A stretch of 64,000 nt of DNA from Shinella zoogloeoides (GCF_030733845.1 NZ_CP132311.1:1119501-1183500); one strand, 5' to 3'; counted from the stretch's first letter, positions 9,126-19,984 are shown. Program-made: numbers and translations. The notes: a model not told the origin generated them from the sequence alone.

Positions 9126-9154
9126 AGGAATCCGGCGCGCCGCGCCGGGTTCCT
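9126..9154 (+). terminator. Hairpin after the DUF1236 gene
   Basis: AGGAA-t-CCGGCGC facing GCGCCGG-g-TTCCT makes a long GC-rich stem 17 bp after the stop codon. The following bases are CCTGC, not a T-run, so this may be a Rho-aided stop or mRNA-protecting hairpin rather than a classical terminator. Confidence 0.5.
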
Positions 9155-9300
9155 CCTGCAAGGTTGCAAAGGCGCGAAAGCCGCCACAAAGCCGCGAATT
9201 CGCCGTCAGTCGATCCCAATTTCGCGCGCAATCAGTCGAAATGCACCCCTAGCGTGAAGTCCCGCCCGAAAGAGGCGATTCACGACTGGAGGGACTTTTC

Positions 9301-10737
9301 ATGACGACGACCGAAGCGGACGATCCCGTCCCCACACAATTCCAACCGACACGCTATCCCGAGCCGCGCGGCAATCTCTCGGCGTTCCTGCGCTCGCCGG
9401 GCGTCAAGTTCATCATGATCGGGATCATTTCCGTGGCGCTGCTGGTGCCGCTGCTGCTCGTCTGGGGGCTGACGGAAGAGCGGGCCCAGCGGGCCAAGGA
9501 TGTCTCCAACCGCATCGCCAATGGCTGGGGCGGTCCGCAGGCGATCAACGGGCCCTATATAGCCGTGCCTTTCGACGTGCAGCGCAGCCGCCAGGTAGAT
9601 GGGCGCACGGTCGTCGAGGAGGTGACCGAATGGGTTCTCGTCATGCCGGAGACGCTCGACGTGACGGCGGACCTGAAGACGGAAGAGCGCCGGCTCTCGA
9701 TCTATGCGCTGCCCGTCTATAACGGCGCGCTGACGCTGAAGGGCCGCTTCGGCGGCAACATCCTGCAGGACCTCGCGCAATTCTCCGGCACGCCGCAGCT
9801 CGACCGTGCCATCCTGGTGCTCAACATCAACGACATCACCGGCATCCGCTCCGATGCCGGCGTGAAGATCGACAACGGCGCGGTGCGGCCCTTCGATCCC
9901 GGCATGCGGCAGATCTCCGCAATGGCCGAGACGGGCGTGGACGGCTATGCCACGCCGCAGAGCAATGTCGGCGTGCACCGGGCCATCGAGCGCCCGCTCG
10001 TCGAAAAAGGCTTCGCCTTCGAAATCGCCCTGTCGCTCAACGGCTCGCGCAGCTTCGCCGTCGCGCCGGCCGGCCAGACGACGAGCTTCGCCGCCAGGGC
10101 CAACTGGCCGCATCCCGGCTTCGAGGGCCTGTTCCTGCCGGAGGAGAAGACCGTGACGCAGTCGGACTTTTCCGCCAAGTGGACGATCCCCTATCTCGCC
10201 CGCGGCGTCGACCGCGTCACCGCCGGCCCGACGCTGCCGCTTGCCGGTAGCATGATGAGCATCAACCTCGTCGAGCCCGTGCAGTTCTACCAGGTGGTCT
10301 CGCGCACGCTTAAATACTCGATCGGCTTCATCTCGCTGGTCTTCCTCGCCGTCTTCGTCGTGGAGCTGAAGGGCGGGCGCATGGTGCACTGGATCCAGTA
10401 CGTGCTGACGGGCCTTGCGCTCATCGTCTTCTACGTGCTGCTGCTGGCGCTGGCCGAACACACCGGCTTCACCATCGCCTATGCGGCGGCGGCGCTGGCG
10501 ACGACGCTGCTCGTCGCCGCCTATCTCGGCAGCGCGACGGGCAGCCGAAGGAACGGCCTCGCGCTTGGCACCGTGCTGCTCTCGGCCTATGGCGTCATGT
10601 ATCTCGTGCTGCGGGAAGACGAATATGCGCTGCTCGCCGGCGCGCTGATCTCCTTCGTCACCATCGCCGCGACCATGTACGCGACGCGCCGCGTCGAATG
10701 GGCGGGGGCGACCACTCCCTCCGGCACGACCGCCTGA
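9301..10737 (+). CDS. creD: CreD-family inner-membrane protein
   Basis: 478 aa, the family's usual length. A GGAGG box lies upstream of the ATG at 9301. One N-terminal membrane segment (about residues 35-57) is followed by a large periplasmic domain with the conserved L-T-E-E-R...[10 protein letters not shown]...G-P-Y-I stretch, then five to six closely packed C-terminal membrane helices. CreD is an envelope-integrity protein regulated by CreBC in enterics, and its molecular role is unclear. No creB/creC homologues are adjacent here, so control by that two-component system cannot be inferred. Confidence 0.92.
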   Translation: MTTTEADDPVPTQFQPTRYPEPRGNLSAFLRSPGVKFIMIGIISVALLVPLLLVWGLTEERAQRAKDVSNRIANGWGGPQAINGPYIAVPFDVQRSRQVDGRTVVEEVTEWVLVMPETLDVTADLKTEERRLSIYALPVYNGALTLKGRFGGNILQDLAQFSGTPQLDRAILVLNINDITGIRSDAGVKIDNGAVRPFDPGMRQISAMAETGVDGYATPQSNVGVHRAIERPLVEKGFAFEIALSLNGSRSFAVAPAGQTTSFAARANWPHPGFEGLFLPEEKTVTQSDFSAKWTIPYLARGVDRVTAGPTLPLAGSMMSINLVEPVQFYQVVSRTLKYSIGFISLVFLAVFVVELKGGRMVHWIQYVLTGLALIVFYVLLLALAEHTGFTIAYAAAALATTLLVAAYLGSATGSRRNGLALGTVLLSAYGVMYLVLREDEYALLAGALISFVTIAATMYATRRVEWAGATTPSGTTA

Positions 10738-10960
10738 TCTCAAGAATATCCCGCCCGGTGCCGGTCATCGGGCGGGTCTTCAATGCATGAAATGTTGCCT
10801 CCCGGCTGGCGGCGTTCTATACGGGGCCATTCACCCCGGACCCGGTGAAACTCCGGGTGGCTCTTCTGGCCGCCGATCCGCCAGACAACGCAAAAGCATC
10901 AAACCAGTTCACATGCCGGATACCGTCCGGTCTGGATGCACTACTCTTGCGGATATTTTC

Positions 10961-12448
10961 ATGTTCAATCTGATAGCCTACAAGCGCGAGTGGTTCTCGA
11001 ACATTCGCGCCGACATTCTCTCCGGCATCGTCGTCGCGCTCGCCCTCATTCCCGAGGCCATCGGCTTTTCGGTCATTGCCGGTGTCGATCCGAAAGTCGG
11101 GCTCTTCGCTTCCTTCGCCATCGCCTGCGTCTCCGCCTTCACCGGCGGCCGCCCGGGCATGATCTCCGCGGCGACGGCCGCCACCGCCGTCCTCATGGTC
11201 ACGCTGGTGAAGGAGCACGGCCTCGAATATCTCTTCGCCGCCACGCTGCTGATGGGCCTGATCCAGATAGGCGCCGGCTTCCTCAAGCTCGGCCGTGTGA
11301 TGCGGTTCGTGTCGCGCTCGGTCATCACCGGCTTCGTCAATGCGCTGGCGATCCTGATCTTCATGGCGCAAATGCCGGAACTCATCGGAGTACCGGGCCT
11401 GACCTATGTCATGATCGCTGGGGGGCTTGCGATCATCTACCTCTTTCCATACGTCACCAGGGCCATCCCGTCGCCGCTCGTCGCCATTCTGGTGCTGACC
11501 GGCATCGCTTATTGGGGCGGGCTGGACCTGCGCACCGTCGGCGACCTCGGCGAGCTGCCCTCCGCCTTGCCGATCTTCGCCCTGCCGCAGGTGCCGCTGA
11601 CCTTCGAGACGCTGCAGATCATCTTCCCCTATTCGGTGGCGCTGGCCGCGGTCGGCCTGCTCGAATCGCTGCTGACGGCCCAGATCGTCGACGATATGAC
11701 GGACACACCGAGCTCGAAGAGCCAGGAATGCATCGGGCAGGGGGCGAGCAACATCGCCTCCAGCCTCATTGGCGGCATGGGCGGCTGCGCCATGATCGGC
11801 CAGTCGGTGATCAACGTCACCTCCGGCGGCCGCGGGCGGCTTTCCACCTTCGTCGCCGGCAGCTTCCTGCTGTTCCTCATCCTCGTGCTGGACGATCTCG
11901 TGCGCATCATCCCGATGGCCGCGCTGGTCGCTGTCATGATCATGGTCTCGGTCGGCACCTTCTCGTGGCGCTCGATCCTCGACCTGCGCCGCAATCCGCT
12001 GTCGTCCTCCATCGTCATGCTCGCGACGGTCTGCACCGTCGTCGGCACGCACGACCTTGCCAAGGGCGTGCTGGTCGGCGTTCTCCTGTCGGGCGTGTTC
12101 TTCGCCAGCAAGGTGGCAAAGCTCTTCCACGTTCGTTCCGTGCTGAACGATGCGGGCGATGAACGCATCTACCATGTCGACGGCCAGATATTCTTCGCCT
12201 CGGCGGAGAGCTTCATCGCCGCCTTCGATTTCGCCGAGCCGCTGCGCAAGGTCACGATCGATGTCACGCGGGCGCATCTGTGGGACATCACCGCCGTCGG
12301 CGCGCTGGACAAGATCGTCCTCAAATATCGCCGGCAGGGCATCGATGTCTCGGTGGCCGGCGTCAACGAGGCGAGCGCCCACATGCTCGACCGCTTCGCC
12401 CTGCACGACAAGGAGCACGCGGCCTTCTCGGCTGAAGGCGGGCACTGA
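10961..12448 (+). CDS. SulP family anion transporter with STAS domain
   Basis: 495 aa from the ATG at 10961 ([11 protein letters not shown]), the start that matches related proteins. In-frame ATGs further upstream (for example 10914) add a non-conserved tail, and none has a good ribosome binding site. About 12 membrane helices follow, with the SulP signature [12 protein letters not shown] near residue 27 and G-V-D-P-K-V-G-L-F. Residues from about 400 form a cytoplasmic STAS domain. Family members carry sulfate, bicarbonate or dicarboxylates, and the substrate is not predictable here. Confidence 0.9.
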   Translation: MFNLIAYKREWFSNIRADILSGIVVALALIPEAIGFSVIAGVDPKVGLFASFAIACVSAFTGGRPGMISAATAATAVLMVTLVKEHGLEYLFAATLLMGLIQIGAGFLKLGRVMRFVSRSVITGFVNALAILIFMAQMPELIGVPGLTYVMIAGGLAIIYLFPYVTRAIPSPLVAILVLTGIAYWGGLDLRTVGDLGELPSALPIFALPQVPLTFETLQIIFPYSVALAAVGLLESLLTAQIVDDMTDTPSSKSQECIGQGASNIASSLIGGMGGCAMIGQSVINVTSGGRGRLSTFVAGSFLLFLILVLDDLVRIIPMAALVAVMIMVSVGTFSWRSILDLRRNPLSSSIVMLATVCTVVGTHDLAKGVLVGVLLSGVFFASKVAKLFHVRSVLNDAGDERIYHVDGQIFFASAESFIAAFDFAEPLRKVTIDVTRAHLWDITAVGALDKIVLKYRRQGIDVSVAGVNEASAHMLDRFALHDKEHAAFSAEGGH

Positions 12449-12452
12449 AACG

Positions 12453-12482
12453 AAAAAGCCCGGAGCATTGCTCCGGGCCTTT
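12453..12482. terminator. Bidirectional terminator
   Basis: GCCCGGAGC (12458-12466) pairs with GCTCCGGGC (12470-12478), flanked by an A-run on the left and T-rich sequence on the right. It serves both convergent genes, the SulP transporter and the minus-strand periplasmic protein. Confidence 0.85.
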
Positions 12483-12507
12483 CATTTTGGAGGCTATGAA
12501 CGGCTCG

Positions 12508-13698
12508 TTACTGGTTGGCCGTGACCGTGACGCCGAGGACCTGCGGAATGGTCTGCGGTGCGCCCATCGCGGCGCCCATGATCATCGGGAACGGCACCGG
12601 CTCCTTCGGCTCGGCGCTGATCTTCAGGCTCTTCGGGTCGTCGAGATAGGTGTTTACGGCTGCCGATATCTGGTTCTGCAGGTCGGGCATGTTGAGCTGC
12701 GCGATCATGATCGGAACCAGGCCCTTCAGCGACTGCGCCATCTGGTCGCCCGTCACGCCCTGTTCGCCGCCGGCATAGTCGAGCAGCTTCTTGGTGATCG
12801 AGGCATCCTCGAAGGAGATCGACGCATTGTTGAAGGTAAGCTGCTGGACGAGGCCCATCATGGACATGCCCATGGCAGCGTTCGCCTCTTCCTTGTTCGG
12901 GTTCGCCTCGGCTGTCTTGAGGGCTTCCTGCAGGCTCTTCAGGAAGTCGAGCGTGTAGCCGGAGAAGGCGAGCGTCACGTTGAGGCGGCCGATATCCTTG
13001 AAGTCGAAGGCGTATTCGTCGACGGTCATCTTGCCGCTTGCCAGTTCCCAGCTACCGGACATGCTGACCTTGCCTTCCAGCGAGTGGAGGGCGAGCTTGT
13101 CGAGCGTTTCCTTGGCCTTGGGGTCCTCGACCGAGGTGAGGTCCGCCTTGAGATCGGACATCGTCGCGTCGAATTCGAGGCCGGCATCGTCGTCCATGCG
13201 GGTGATGTTCGCTTCCATGCCGGACATGGAGAAGACTTCCTTGCCCTTGGCGGAGACGCTGACCGGGCCGGCGGTGGCCGATTCGTACATCAGCAGCGAT
13301 TCGAGCGTGCCGGGAACGACCTTGCCGGGAATGACGACGCCGGTGATCGCGAGGTCCTGCGCCGTCACCGTCGTTTCCTTCTCGGTGACGTTGATGTCCT
13401 CGAACGAGACGGTCTCGACCGTGTAGCCGCCTTCGCCGTCTTCCTCGACGCCTTCCATGGTGACGGTGCCGAGCGGCACCGGCGCCTCGGCGCCCGTCGC
13501 CTTCAGCTCCGTGCCTTCCAGCGTCACGGTCGAGCCGTCGACGCCGACATTCGAGGAGCTGATCGATACGCCGCTGGTGGCATAGGTGGCATTCAGCTTG
13601 GCCAGCAGATCCGCGCCATCGAGCGCGAAGGCGGGGCTTGCCAGGGTGACGAGCGCTGCGCCGGCGAGGAGGGTGCGGAAATGGGAGGTGCGCATCAT
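12508..13698 (-). CDS. Exported protein of unknown function
   Basis: 396 aa. The first ATG of a tandem ATG-ATG (13698 and 13695) follows a GAGAG box. A Sec signal peptide ends at A-F-A (about residue 24). The mature protein is a long series of short beta-strand-like segments rich in Thr, Val and Asp, with many E-G/D-G turns and few aromatics. It has no Cys and no membrane anchor. This fits a periplasmic beta-solenoid or AsmA-like/lipid-associated fold, but no family is recognised with certainty. Single gene, convergent with the SulP gene. Confidence 0.7.
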   Translation of the reverse strand: MMRTSHFRTLLAGAALVTLASPAFALDGADLLAKLNATYATSGVSISSSNVGVDGSTVTLEGTELKATGAEAPVPLGTVTMEGVEEDGEGGYTVETVSFEDINVTEKETTVTAQDLAITGVVIPGKVVPGTLESLLMYESATAGPVSVSAKGKEVFSMSGMEANITRMDDDAGLEFDATMSDLKADLTSVEDPKAKETLDKLALHSLEGKVSMSGSWELASGKMTVDEYAFDFKDIGRLNVTLAFSGYTLDFLKSLQEALKTAEANPNKEEANAAMGMSMMGLVQQLTFNNASISFEDASITKKLLDYAGGEQGVTGDQMAQSLKGLVPIMIAQLNMPDLQNQISAAVNTYLDDPKSLKISAEPKEPVPFPMIMGAAMGAPQTIPQVLGVTVTANQ

Positions 13699-13909
13699 GA
13701 ATAGGCTCTCTTTCTGGATTTCTTGGACGGCTGCCTTGCCGTTACCGCTCCTATACGGGCGGCGCGGCAAATATATTCATGCTGCGTAGAGTTTCCATGG
13801 AATTCTCCATTGCGGCCGGCAGATTTCAAAGAAGCTTTACAAACCGCTATCCACAGGCCGATTGCCCGGATTCCTTGCCGCGAATCGGTCAAGCGTCTAG
13901 TCAAGACCC

Positions 13910-16162
13910 ATGGGACAAAACACTTTGCCGCCGGACGGCGGAGACGACAACATCCAACCGGTCGATCTGAAGGCGGCGCTGGAAGAGCGCTACCTCGCCT
14001 ATGCGCTGTCGACCATCACGCAGCGCGCGCTTCCGGATGTTCGCGATGGCCTGAAACCGGTCCATCGCCGCATCATCCACGCGATGAGCGAACTGGGTCT
14101 CAGGTCCAATTCCGCCTTCAAGAAATGCGCGCGTATTGTCGGCGACGTCATCGGTAAGTTCCACCCGCACGGCGACCAATCGGTCTACGACGCGCTGGTG
14201 CGCCTCGCGCAGGATTTCTCGCAGCGCTACCCGATCGTCGACGGGCAGGGCAATTTCGGCAATATCGACGGCGACAACGCGGCTGCCTACCGATACACCG
14301 AAGCGCGCATGACCGAGGTCGCCTCGCTGCTGCTCGAAGGCATCGAGCAGGACGCGGTCGATTTCCGCCCGACCTACAACGAGGAGGACGAGGAGCCGGT
14401 CGTCCTGCCGGGCGCCTTCCCGAACCTGCTTGCGAACGGATCCTCCGGCATCGCGGTCGGCATGGCGACGTCCATTCCCTCGCACAACGTCCACGAACTG
14501 TGCGACGCCGCGCTCCATCTCATCCGCAATCCCGACGCGGAGGTGGAGAAGCTGGTCGAATTCGTGCAGGGCCCGGACCTGCCGACCGGCGGCATCATCA
14601 TCGACAACCGCGAGAGCATCGTCGAGGCGTACAGGACCGGCCGCGGTGGTTTCCGTGTGCGCTCGAAATGGCAGACGGAGGACCTCGGCCGCGGCGGCTA
14701 CCAGATCGTCATCACCGAGATTCCCTATCAGGTGCAGAAATCGCGGCTGATCGAGAAGATCGCCGAACTGCTCATCGCCCGCAAGCTGCCGCTGCTCGAG
14801 GATGTCAGGGACGAATCGGCCGAGGACGTGCGCATCGTGCTGGTGCCGAAGAGCCGCACCGTCGATCCGACGATCCTGATGGAATCGATGTTCAAGCTCT
14901 CCGAGCTGGAGAGCCGTATTCCACTCAACATGAACGTCCTGTCCATGGGCCGCGTGCCGCGCGTCATGGGCCTCAAGGACGTGCTGGTCGAATGGCTCGC
15001 CCACCGGCGCGAGGTTCTGCAGCGCCGCTCGCGGCATCGCCTGGCCGCCATCGACCGACGCCTCGAAATCCTCGGCGGCTACCTCGTCGCCTATCTCAAC
15101 CTCGACGAAGTGATCCGCATCATCCGCGAGGAGGACGAGCCGAAGGCCTCGCTGATGGAGACCTTCTCGCTGACGGACGTGCAGGCCGAAGCGATCCTCA
15201 ACATGCGCCTGCGCTCCTTGCGCAAGCTGGAGGAGTTCGAGATCCGCACGGAATTCGACACGCTGTCGAACGAGAAGGCGGAAATCGAGGCGCTGCTCGC
15301 CTCCGACGAGAAGCAATGGCAGACCGTCGCCTGGGAGATCGGCGAGGTCCGCAAGAAATTCGCCAAGGCGACGGAGCTCGGCCGCCGCCGTACCCAGTTC
15401 GCCAGCGCCCCGGAGGCCGATATCGAGGCGATCCAGCAGGCGATGATCGAGAAGGAGCCGGTCACGGTCGTCATCTCGGAAAAGGGCTGGATTCGCGCGC
15501 TGAAGGGCCATATCGCCGATACGTCCGGCCTCCAGTTCAAGGAGGGCGACGCGCTGAAGGTGGCTTTCCCGGCGCAGACGACGGACAAGGTGCTGATCGT
15601 GACGACGGGCGGCAAGGTCTTCACGCTCGGCGCCGACAAGCTGCCGGGCGGCCGCGGCCATGGTGAACCGCTGCGCATCATGGTCGACATGGAGAACGAC
15701 CAGGACGTGCTGACCGCCTTCGTGCACGATCCGTCGCGCAAGGTCATCGTCGCCTCGCAGGCCGGCAACGGCTTCGTCGTTTCGGAAACCGAGATGGTCG
15801 CCAACACCCGCAAGGGCAAGCAGGTGATGAATGTCGGCATGCCGGATGAAGCCAAGCTCGTTGTGCCGGTGCGCGGCGATCATGTCGCCGTCGTCGGGGA
15901 AAACCGCAAGATGCTGGTCTTCCCGCTGGCACAGCTTCCGGAAATGTCGCGCGGCAAGGGCGTGCGCCTGCAGCGCTACAAGGACGGCGGCGTTTCGGAC
16001 CTGCGCTGCTTCGCCATCGCCGACGGCCTGACGTGGGACGACAGCGCTGGCCGCAACTTCGTGCGTTCGAAGGACGAACTCGTCGAATGGATGGGCGACC
16101 GCGCCACCGCCGGCCGCACCGTGCCGAAGGGTTTCCCGAGAAGCGGCAAGTTCAGCGGCTGA
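13910..16162 (+). CDS. parC: DNA topoisomerase IV subunit A
   Basis: 750 aa. The breakage-reunion domain begins near residue 20. The quinolone-resistance region reads [12 protein letters not shown] (residues 85-96), with Gln at the position equivalent to E. coli Ser80 and Asp at that of Glu84. The active-site Tyr is Y129 in A-Y-R-Y-T-E-A-R-M. ParC in complex with ParE (not in this window) decatenates daughter chromosomes. The C-terminal beta-pinwheel has blades but no GyrA box (Q-R-R-G-G-K-G), supporting ParC over GyrA. Single gene. Confidence 0.96.
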   Translation: MGQNTLPPDGGDDNIQPVDLKAALEERYLAYALSTITQRALPDVRDGLKPVHRRIIHAMSELGLRSNSAFKKCARIVGDVIGKFHPHGDQSVYDALVRLAQDFSQRYPIVDGQGNFGNIDGDNAAAYRYTEARMTEVASLLLEGIEQDAVDFRPTYNEEDEEPVVLPGAFPNLLANGSSGIAVGMATSIPSHNVHELCDAALHLIRNPDAEVEKLVEFVQGPDLPTGGIIIDNRESIVEAYRTGRGGFRVRSKWQTEDLGRGGYQIVITEIPYQVQKSRLIEKIAELLIARKLPLLEDVRDESAEDVRIVLVPKSRTVDPTILMESMFKLSELESRIPLNMNVLSMGRVPRVMGLKDVLVEWLAHRREVLQRRSRHRLAAIDRRLEILGGYLVAYLNLDEVIRIIREEDEPKASLMETFSLTDVQAEAILNMRLRSLRKLEEFEIRTEFDTLSNEKAEIEALLASDEKQWQTVAWEIGEVRKKFAKATELGRRRTQFASAPEADIEAIQQAMIEKEPVTVVISEKGWIRALKGHIADTSGLQFKEGDALKVAFPAQTTDKVLIVTTGGKVFTLGADKLPGGRGHGEPLRIMVDMENDQDVLTAFVHDPSRKVIVASQAGNGFVVSETEMVANTRKGKQVMNVGMPDEAKLVVPVRGDHVAVVGENRKMLVFPLAQLPEMSRGKGVRLQRYKDGGVSDLRCFAIADGLTWDDSAGRNFVRSKDELVEWMGDRATAGRTVPKGFPRSGKFSG

Positions 16163-16206
16163 TCAACCGGAATAGGCGACGCTGACGTCGCGCAGAAAGC
16201 GCGCCG

Positions 16207-16338
16207 TCAATGCTTGGCGAGTGCCTGAAGCGCTTCCTTGTATTTTTTCATGGCTTTGCGTGCGGCTTCCAATTGCTTCGCCGTCTTTTCGTCGTCGGAC
16301 AATGAGTGATCGTCTCGTTGTTCCTTGTTGTCCGCCAT
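16207..16338 (-). CDS. Small charged protein, 43 aa
   Basis: A short frame from the ATG at 16336-16338 to the TGA at 16207-16209, preceded by AGGGG. It encodes a very hydrophilic, Lys/Glu-rich, almost entirely helical peptide (starts M-A-D-N-K-E, ends A-L-A-K-H) with no Cys. Synonymous composition resembles a gene (G/C at many third positions). The function is unknown. It lies between convergent parC and the DMT exporter gene. Confidence 0.55.
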   Translation of the reverse strand: MADNKEQRDDHSLSDDEKTAKQLEAARKAMKKYKEALQALAKH

Positions 16339-16391
16339 GGTCGGCGCCCCTTCATACCTTTGCATCGGGTACAGGATGAAAGTTTACCACT

Positions 16392-17309
16392 TCATCCCGT
16401 GAACGGAAACTCCGCCGCCGTGTCGCCGTCTCGGGCAGCGCGGGCTCTGGAGCGCATCTGCCAGAGCGAGTGGGCGAGGAGGGCGAGGATGAGAATGGAG
16501 CCGCCGATGAGGGTTTGCGTGGTGGGCGTTTCGGCAAAGACGATCCAGACCCAGATCGGCGCGAGCACCGTTTCCAGCAGATAGAACATGCCGACTTCCG
16601 GGGCCGAGAGGTAGCGAGGACCTGTCGCAAGGCACCAGAAGGCGAGCGGGATCATGATGAGCCCGTTGAACAGGATGAAGCCGGGATTGGCGATCTGGGA
16701 GCCCGTATCGGGTAGGAGGACGAGGGCCGCGATGCCGGGGAAGATCGCGGTGACGAGCGGCACGAAGCCCATGTCCATGCCGCTGCGCCGGCTGAGGGTG
16801 ATGGCGGATGCCAGCAGGAAGGCCGAGCAGGCCGCCATGGCGTCACCGAAGAAATTGCCGCTTTCCAGGCCATCGTGCACGATCAGCGCCACGCCCGCGA
16901 CCATCGCCGCCATGGTGAGAAGCGTGGCGTTCGACGGGCGCTCGCCGAGGAAGATCCAGGAGAGGATCGCCGCGAACATCGAGGTGAAGGCGAGGATGAA
17001 CACGACGTTCGCCGTCGAGGTGTTGAACACCGCCAGCATGAAGGTCAGCGAATTGATGCCGTAGAGCAGGCCGATCAAAAGGCCCAGCGGGCCGGGAACC
17101 AGCGCCACACGCTTGCCGAGCGCGAAGCGGACCACGGACCAGGCGAGAAGCGCCATCACGAAGGTCGCGATGCTGCGCGTCGCCAGAACCGACCAGACCT
17201 CGCCGTTGGCCGAGCGGATCAGCGGAATGTCGAAGGAGAGGGCAAGGCCGCCGATGGCGGTGATGAGAAGGCCCTTGCGGTGAAGGGCGGGATCGCTTGT
17301 TGGGGACAC
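16392..17309 (-). CDS. DMT superfamily transporter (EamA)
   Basis: 305 aa with ten hydrophobic helices in two five-helix EamA repeats. The first repeat ends with the typical W-I-F-L-G-E-R-P (about residues 118-125) and the second with W-I-V-F-A-E-T-P, the helix-4/5 loop motif of RhaT/EamA exporters. The predicted role is export of metabolites or amino acids across the inner membrane, substrate unknown. It ends 18 bp before the bpt gene begins in the same direction (bpt lies downstream at lower coordinates only by its own promoter), so co-transcription is uncertain. Confidence 0.88.
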   Translation of the reverse strand: MSPTSDPALHRKGLLITAIGGLALSFDIPLIRSANGEVWSVLATRSIATFVMALLAWSVVRFALGKRVALVPGPLGLLIGLLYGINSLTFMLAVFNTSTANVVFILAFTSMFAAILSWIFLGERPSNATLLTMAAMVAGVALIVHDGLESGNFFGDAMAACSAFLLASAITLSRRSGMDMGFVPLVTAIFPGIAALVLLPDTGSQIANPGFILFNGLIMIPLAFWCLATGPRYLSAPEVGMFYLLETVLAPIWVWIVFAETPTTQTLIGGSILILALLAHSLWQMRSRARAARDGDTAAEFPFTG

Positions 17310-17327
17310 GTCGGGACCGATTCCAGG

Positions 17328-18092
17328 TTATGTGGCGGTGTTTTCGCCATCATAGCGCTCCCAGCCGCGCGGCATCAGGTGCTCCTGCGGCAAAAACTTT
17401 GTTTTATAGTCCATTTTCCGCGATCCCTTGACCCAGTAGCCGAGATAGACGTGCGGCAGGCCGAGCGCCTTCGCCCGGCGCACATGGTCGAGGATCATGA
17501 AGGTGCCGAGCGAACGGTCGGCGGCTTCCGGATTATAGAACGAATAGACCATGGAAAGGCCGTCGCCCATGCGGTCGGTGAGCGCCACGGCGAGCAGTTC
17601 CCCCTGCGGGCGCTCCCGGAGGCCCGAACCTTCCTCGCGCAGGCGATATTCGATGATCTTCGTGTTGACGTGGGTATCCTCCACCATCATGGCATAGTCG
17701 AGCACCGACATGTCCGACATGCCGCCCTTCTGGTGCCGGGAATCGAGATAGTAGCGGAAGAGGGAATATTGCTCGCTGGACGGCTCGGCCGGATATTCGC
17801 GCGAGACGAGATCGCCGTTCAGCGCCAGCACGCGGCGCATGGTGCGCCGGGGCTCGAACTCGTTGACGAGGATGCGCACGGAAATGCAGGCGCGGCAGGT
17901 TTCGCAGGCCGGGCGGTAGGCAATGTTCTGCGAGCGGCGGAAGCCGCCCTGGGTCAGGAGATCGTTCAGCTCGGGCGCGCGCTCACCCACCAGATGGGTA
18001 AAAACCTTCCTCTCCATCTCCTGCGGCAGATAGGGGCAAGCCGCCGGCGCGGTGAGATAGAACTGCGGAGAGGATGTTGCCTGCGTATTCAT
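17328..18092 (-). CDS. bpt: Aspartate/glutamate leucyltransferase (leucyl/arginyl-tRNA-protein transferase)
   Basis: 254 aa. It has the ATE N-domain cysteine pattern C-P-Y-L (residue about 19) and C-E-T-C-R-A-C (about 63-69), and the C-domain [13 protein letters not shown] near the end, the hallmark of bacterial Bpt. The enzyme transfers leucine from Leu-tRNA to proteins with N-terminal Asp or Glu, marking them for ClpS/ClpAP degradation in the N-end rule pathway. It is divergent from the region upstream of the RDD gene by 119 bp in which I see no other gene. Confidence 0.93.
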   Translation of the reverse strand: MNTQATSSPQFYLTAPAACPYLPQEMERKVFTHLVGERAPELNDLLTQGGFRRSQNIAYRPACETCRACISVRILVNEFEPRRTMRRVLALNGDLVSREYPAEPSSEQYSLFRYYLDSRHQKGGMSDMSVLDYAMMVEDTHVNTKIIEYRLREEGSGLRERPQGELLAVALTDRMGDGLSMVYSFYNPEAADRSLGTFMILDHVRRAKALGLPHVYLGYWVKGSRKMDYKTKFLPQEHLMPRGWERYDGENTAT

Positions 18093-18211
18093 CGGCCGTG
18101 AGGCGACTCCGTCGCTATGTGACGCTTCTATGCCAATACCATGGCTCAGTTCAGAAAAAGGTCAACTGCCGCATGCCAAAAGGGTTTTGGCCCGCCCGGC
18201 TTTGCCGATCC

Positions 18212-18676
18212 TCAATAGCGGTCGCGGCGGACCATGACGGTGCCGAGCAGGAGATCGTGCAGCAGGCGGCCGCGATCGGTGAAGAGGCCGACAAGCACGA
18301 TGAACGGCGTCAGCAGCGCGTTGCCGATCCAGAACAGCACAAGATGCACGATCGCCGTCAGGAAATCGACCGGTCGTCCGTCGACGCGTGCGAGCGCGAG
18401 GCCCATTACGTTCATGCCGGCGCTCGCCTGGCTGGGACCGCCCATCGTGAGGCCGAAATAGAGCATGGCGACGATGGCAAAAAGCGCCGGATAGAGGAAG
18501 AAACCGAGGCCGAGCGTCAGGATGCCGAGAAAGAACACCACGACGGCCGCCGGAATCCACAGGAGGGCGACGATCGCATAGTCGATCAGAAAGGCGAAGA
18601 TCCGGCGCGACAGCACGCCGCGATAGGCCTGCCAGTCCGTCGTCGGAACCCGCGTCTCGTTGAAATCAGCGCTCAT
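18212..18676 (-). CDS. RDD family membrane protein
   Basis: 154 aa from the ATG at 18674-18676, which has GGGAGA seven bases upstream. The longer frame reaches back into a palindromic repeat and is rejected. The conserved R-R-I-F-A-F-L-I-D-Y gives the Arg-Asp of the RDD signature in helix 1, and D-R-G-R-L-L-H-D near the end gives the last Asp. Three to four membrane helices. RDD proteins are thought to act in ion or solute transport, but no role can be assigned here. Confidence 0.82.
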   Translation of the reverse strand: MSADFNETRVPTTDWQAYRGVLSRRIFAFLIDYAIVALLWIPAAVVVFFLGILTLGLGFFLYPALFAIVAMLYFGLTMGGPSQASAGMNVMGLALARVDGRPVDFLTAIVHLVLFWIGNALLTPFIVLVGLFTDRGRLLHDLLLGTVMVRRDRY

Positions 18677-18765
18677 CTGCCTGTCTCCCGAATGGAACAT
18701 GGCTTTCATATGGGGATGCTGCGATGGAAAACAACGGTGGGCAGGTGATGACAAGTGCAGCGTTA

Positions 18766-18908
18766 CCTCTCCTCCGTCATGCCGGCCTTGAGCCGGCCTC
18801 CAGCGCACTCACGTCCGTGAGTGCAAAAGATCTGTCATCGCGGAGGGCAGCGGGTTCTCTCACCGCGCGGACGCGCGGCGGCTGAAGGCCGGCATGACGG
18901 AGGAGAGG
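18766..18908. repeat. Second palindromic intergenic element
   Basis: Arms 18766-18789 and 18885-18908 are perfect 24-bp inverted repeats beginning CCTCTCCTCCGTCATGCCGG. The interior contains further hairpins (CACTCAC..GTGAGTG at 18806-18823, and CCGCGCG..CGCGCGG). It is a different family from the element at 6490 but has the same design: a nested palindrome filling a gap between genes (RDD and hemB). Confidence 0.85.
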
Positions 18909-18967
18909 ATGGTGTACGAGGTCCGGCATCCAGGGTGCAGAGACATCGCGAGGCGACGCATCCCTGC

Positions 18968-19984
18968 TCAGCCCTTCTTCGCCAGGTGCCGCGCCACGTC
19001 CATCGCGAAATAGCTGAGGATGCCGTCGCAGCCGGCGCGCTTGAAGGCGAGCAGCGTCTCCAGCATGACGCGCTCGCCGTCGATCCAGCCGTTCATGGCG
19101 GCGGCTTTGATCTGGCTATATTCGCCGGAGACCTGATAGGCGAAGACCGGCAGGCCGAAGGCCTCCTTCATGCGCCAGCAGATGTCGAGATAGGGAAGGC
19201 CGGGCTTGACCATCAGCATGTCCGCGCCTTCCTCGACGTCGAGCGCCGCGTCGCGGATCGCCTCGGTGCCGTTGGCGGGGTCGATGTAATAGGTCTTCTT
19301 GTCGCCCTTCAGCAGGCCGCCGGTGCCGATGGCATCACGATAGGGGCCGTAGAAGGCGGAGGCAAATTTCGTCGCATAGGACATGATGCCGACATTCTGG
19401 TGGCCGGCCTCGTCGAGCGCCCGGCGGATCGCGCCGATGCGCCCGTCCATCATTTCCGATGGCGCGATGATGTCGGAGCCGGCATCGGCCTGCACGACGG
19501 CGGCCTTCGCCACCAGTTCGACCGTCTCGTCGTTGACGATGACGTCGCCGCGCAGCACGCCGTCATGGCCGTGGCTGGTGAAGGGGTCGAGCGCCACGTC
19601 GGTGATGACGCCGATGTTTGGCACGGCCTTCTTGATGGCGCGCGTCGCCTCGTTGATCAGGTTGTCGGCGACGAGGCTGTTCGACCCGGTCTCGTCGCGC
19701 AGATGCATTTCGATATTGGGGAAGGTGGTGATCGCCGGAATGCCGAGATCGGCCGCCTCTTTCGCCGCCTCGACGAGCCTGTCCACGCTCATGCGGTTGA
19801 CACCAGGCATGGCGGCGACCGGATCGACCACGTTGGTGCCGGGCACGACGAAGACCGGCCAGATCAGGTCGTCGACGGTCAGGCGGTTTTCCTGCACGAG
19901 CCGGCGCGTCCAGTCGGCCTTCCGGTTGCGGCGCATGCGGCGGTGGCCGGTGATCTCGTCGACGATGTTCCTTGTGCCGGTCAT
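18968..19984 (-). CDS. hemB: Delta-aminolevulinic acid dehydratase (porphobilinogen synthase)
   Basis: 338 aa, typical length. The two active-site lysines are visible: S-Y-A-T-K-F-A-S (A-site) and M-V-K-P-G-L-P-Y-L-D (Schiff-base, P-site). The metal region D-V-A-L-D-P-F-T-S-H-G-H-D lacks the zinc-binding cysteines and has the Asp-rich form of Mg-dependent alphaproteobacterial enzymes. It condenses two 5-aminolevulinate molecules to porphobilinogen in haem and cobalamin synthesis. Monocistronic by context. Confidence 0.96.
   Translation of the reverse strand: MTGTRNIVDEITGHRRMRRNRKADWTRRLVQENRLTVDDLIWPVFVVPGTNVVDPVAAMPGVNRMSVDRLVEAAKEAADLGIPAITTFPNIEMHLRDETGSNSLVADNLINEATRAIKKAVPNIGVITDVALDPFTSHGHDGVLRGDVIVNDETVELVAKAAVVQADAGSDIIAPSEMMDGRIGAIRRALDEAGHQNVGIMSYATKFASAFYGPYRDAIGTGGLLKGDKKTYYIDPANGTEAIRDAALDVEEGADMLMVKPGLPYLDICWRMKEAFGLPVFAYQVSGEYSQIKAAAMNGWIDGERVMLETLLAFKRAGCDGILSYFAMDVARHLAKKG

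Noticed and set aside
9156..9170. TGCAA-GG-TTGCA similar to the island palindrome
   Set aside because: It lies outside the island and lacks the sixth paired base on each arm (TGCAAC/GTTGCA); treated as chance.
13901..15883. 660-codon minus-strand frame opposite parC
   Set aside because: parC is certain by its catalytic and DNA-gate motifs; the antisense product is repetitive in His/Arg/Asp.
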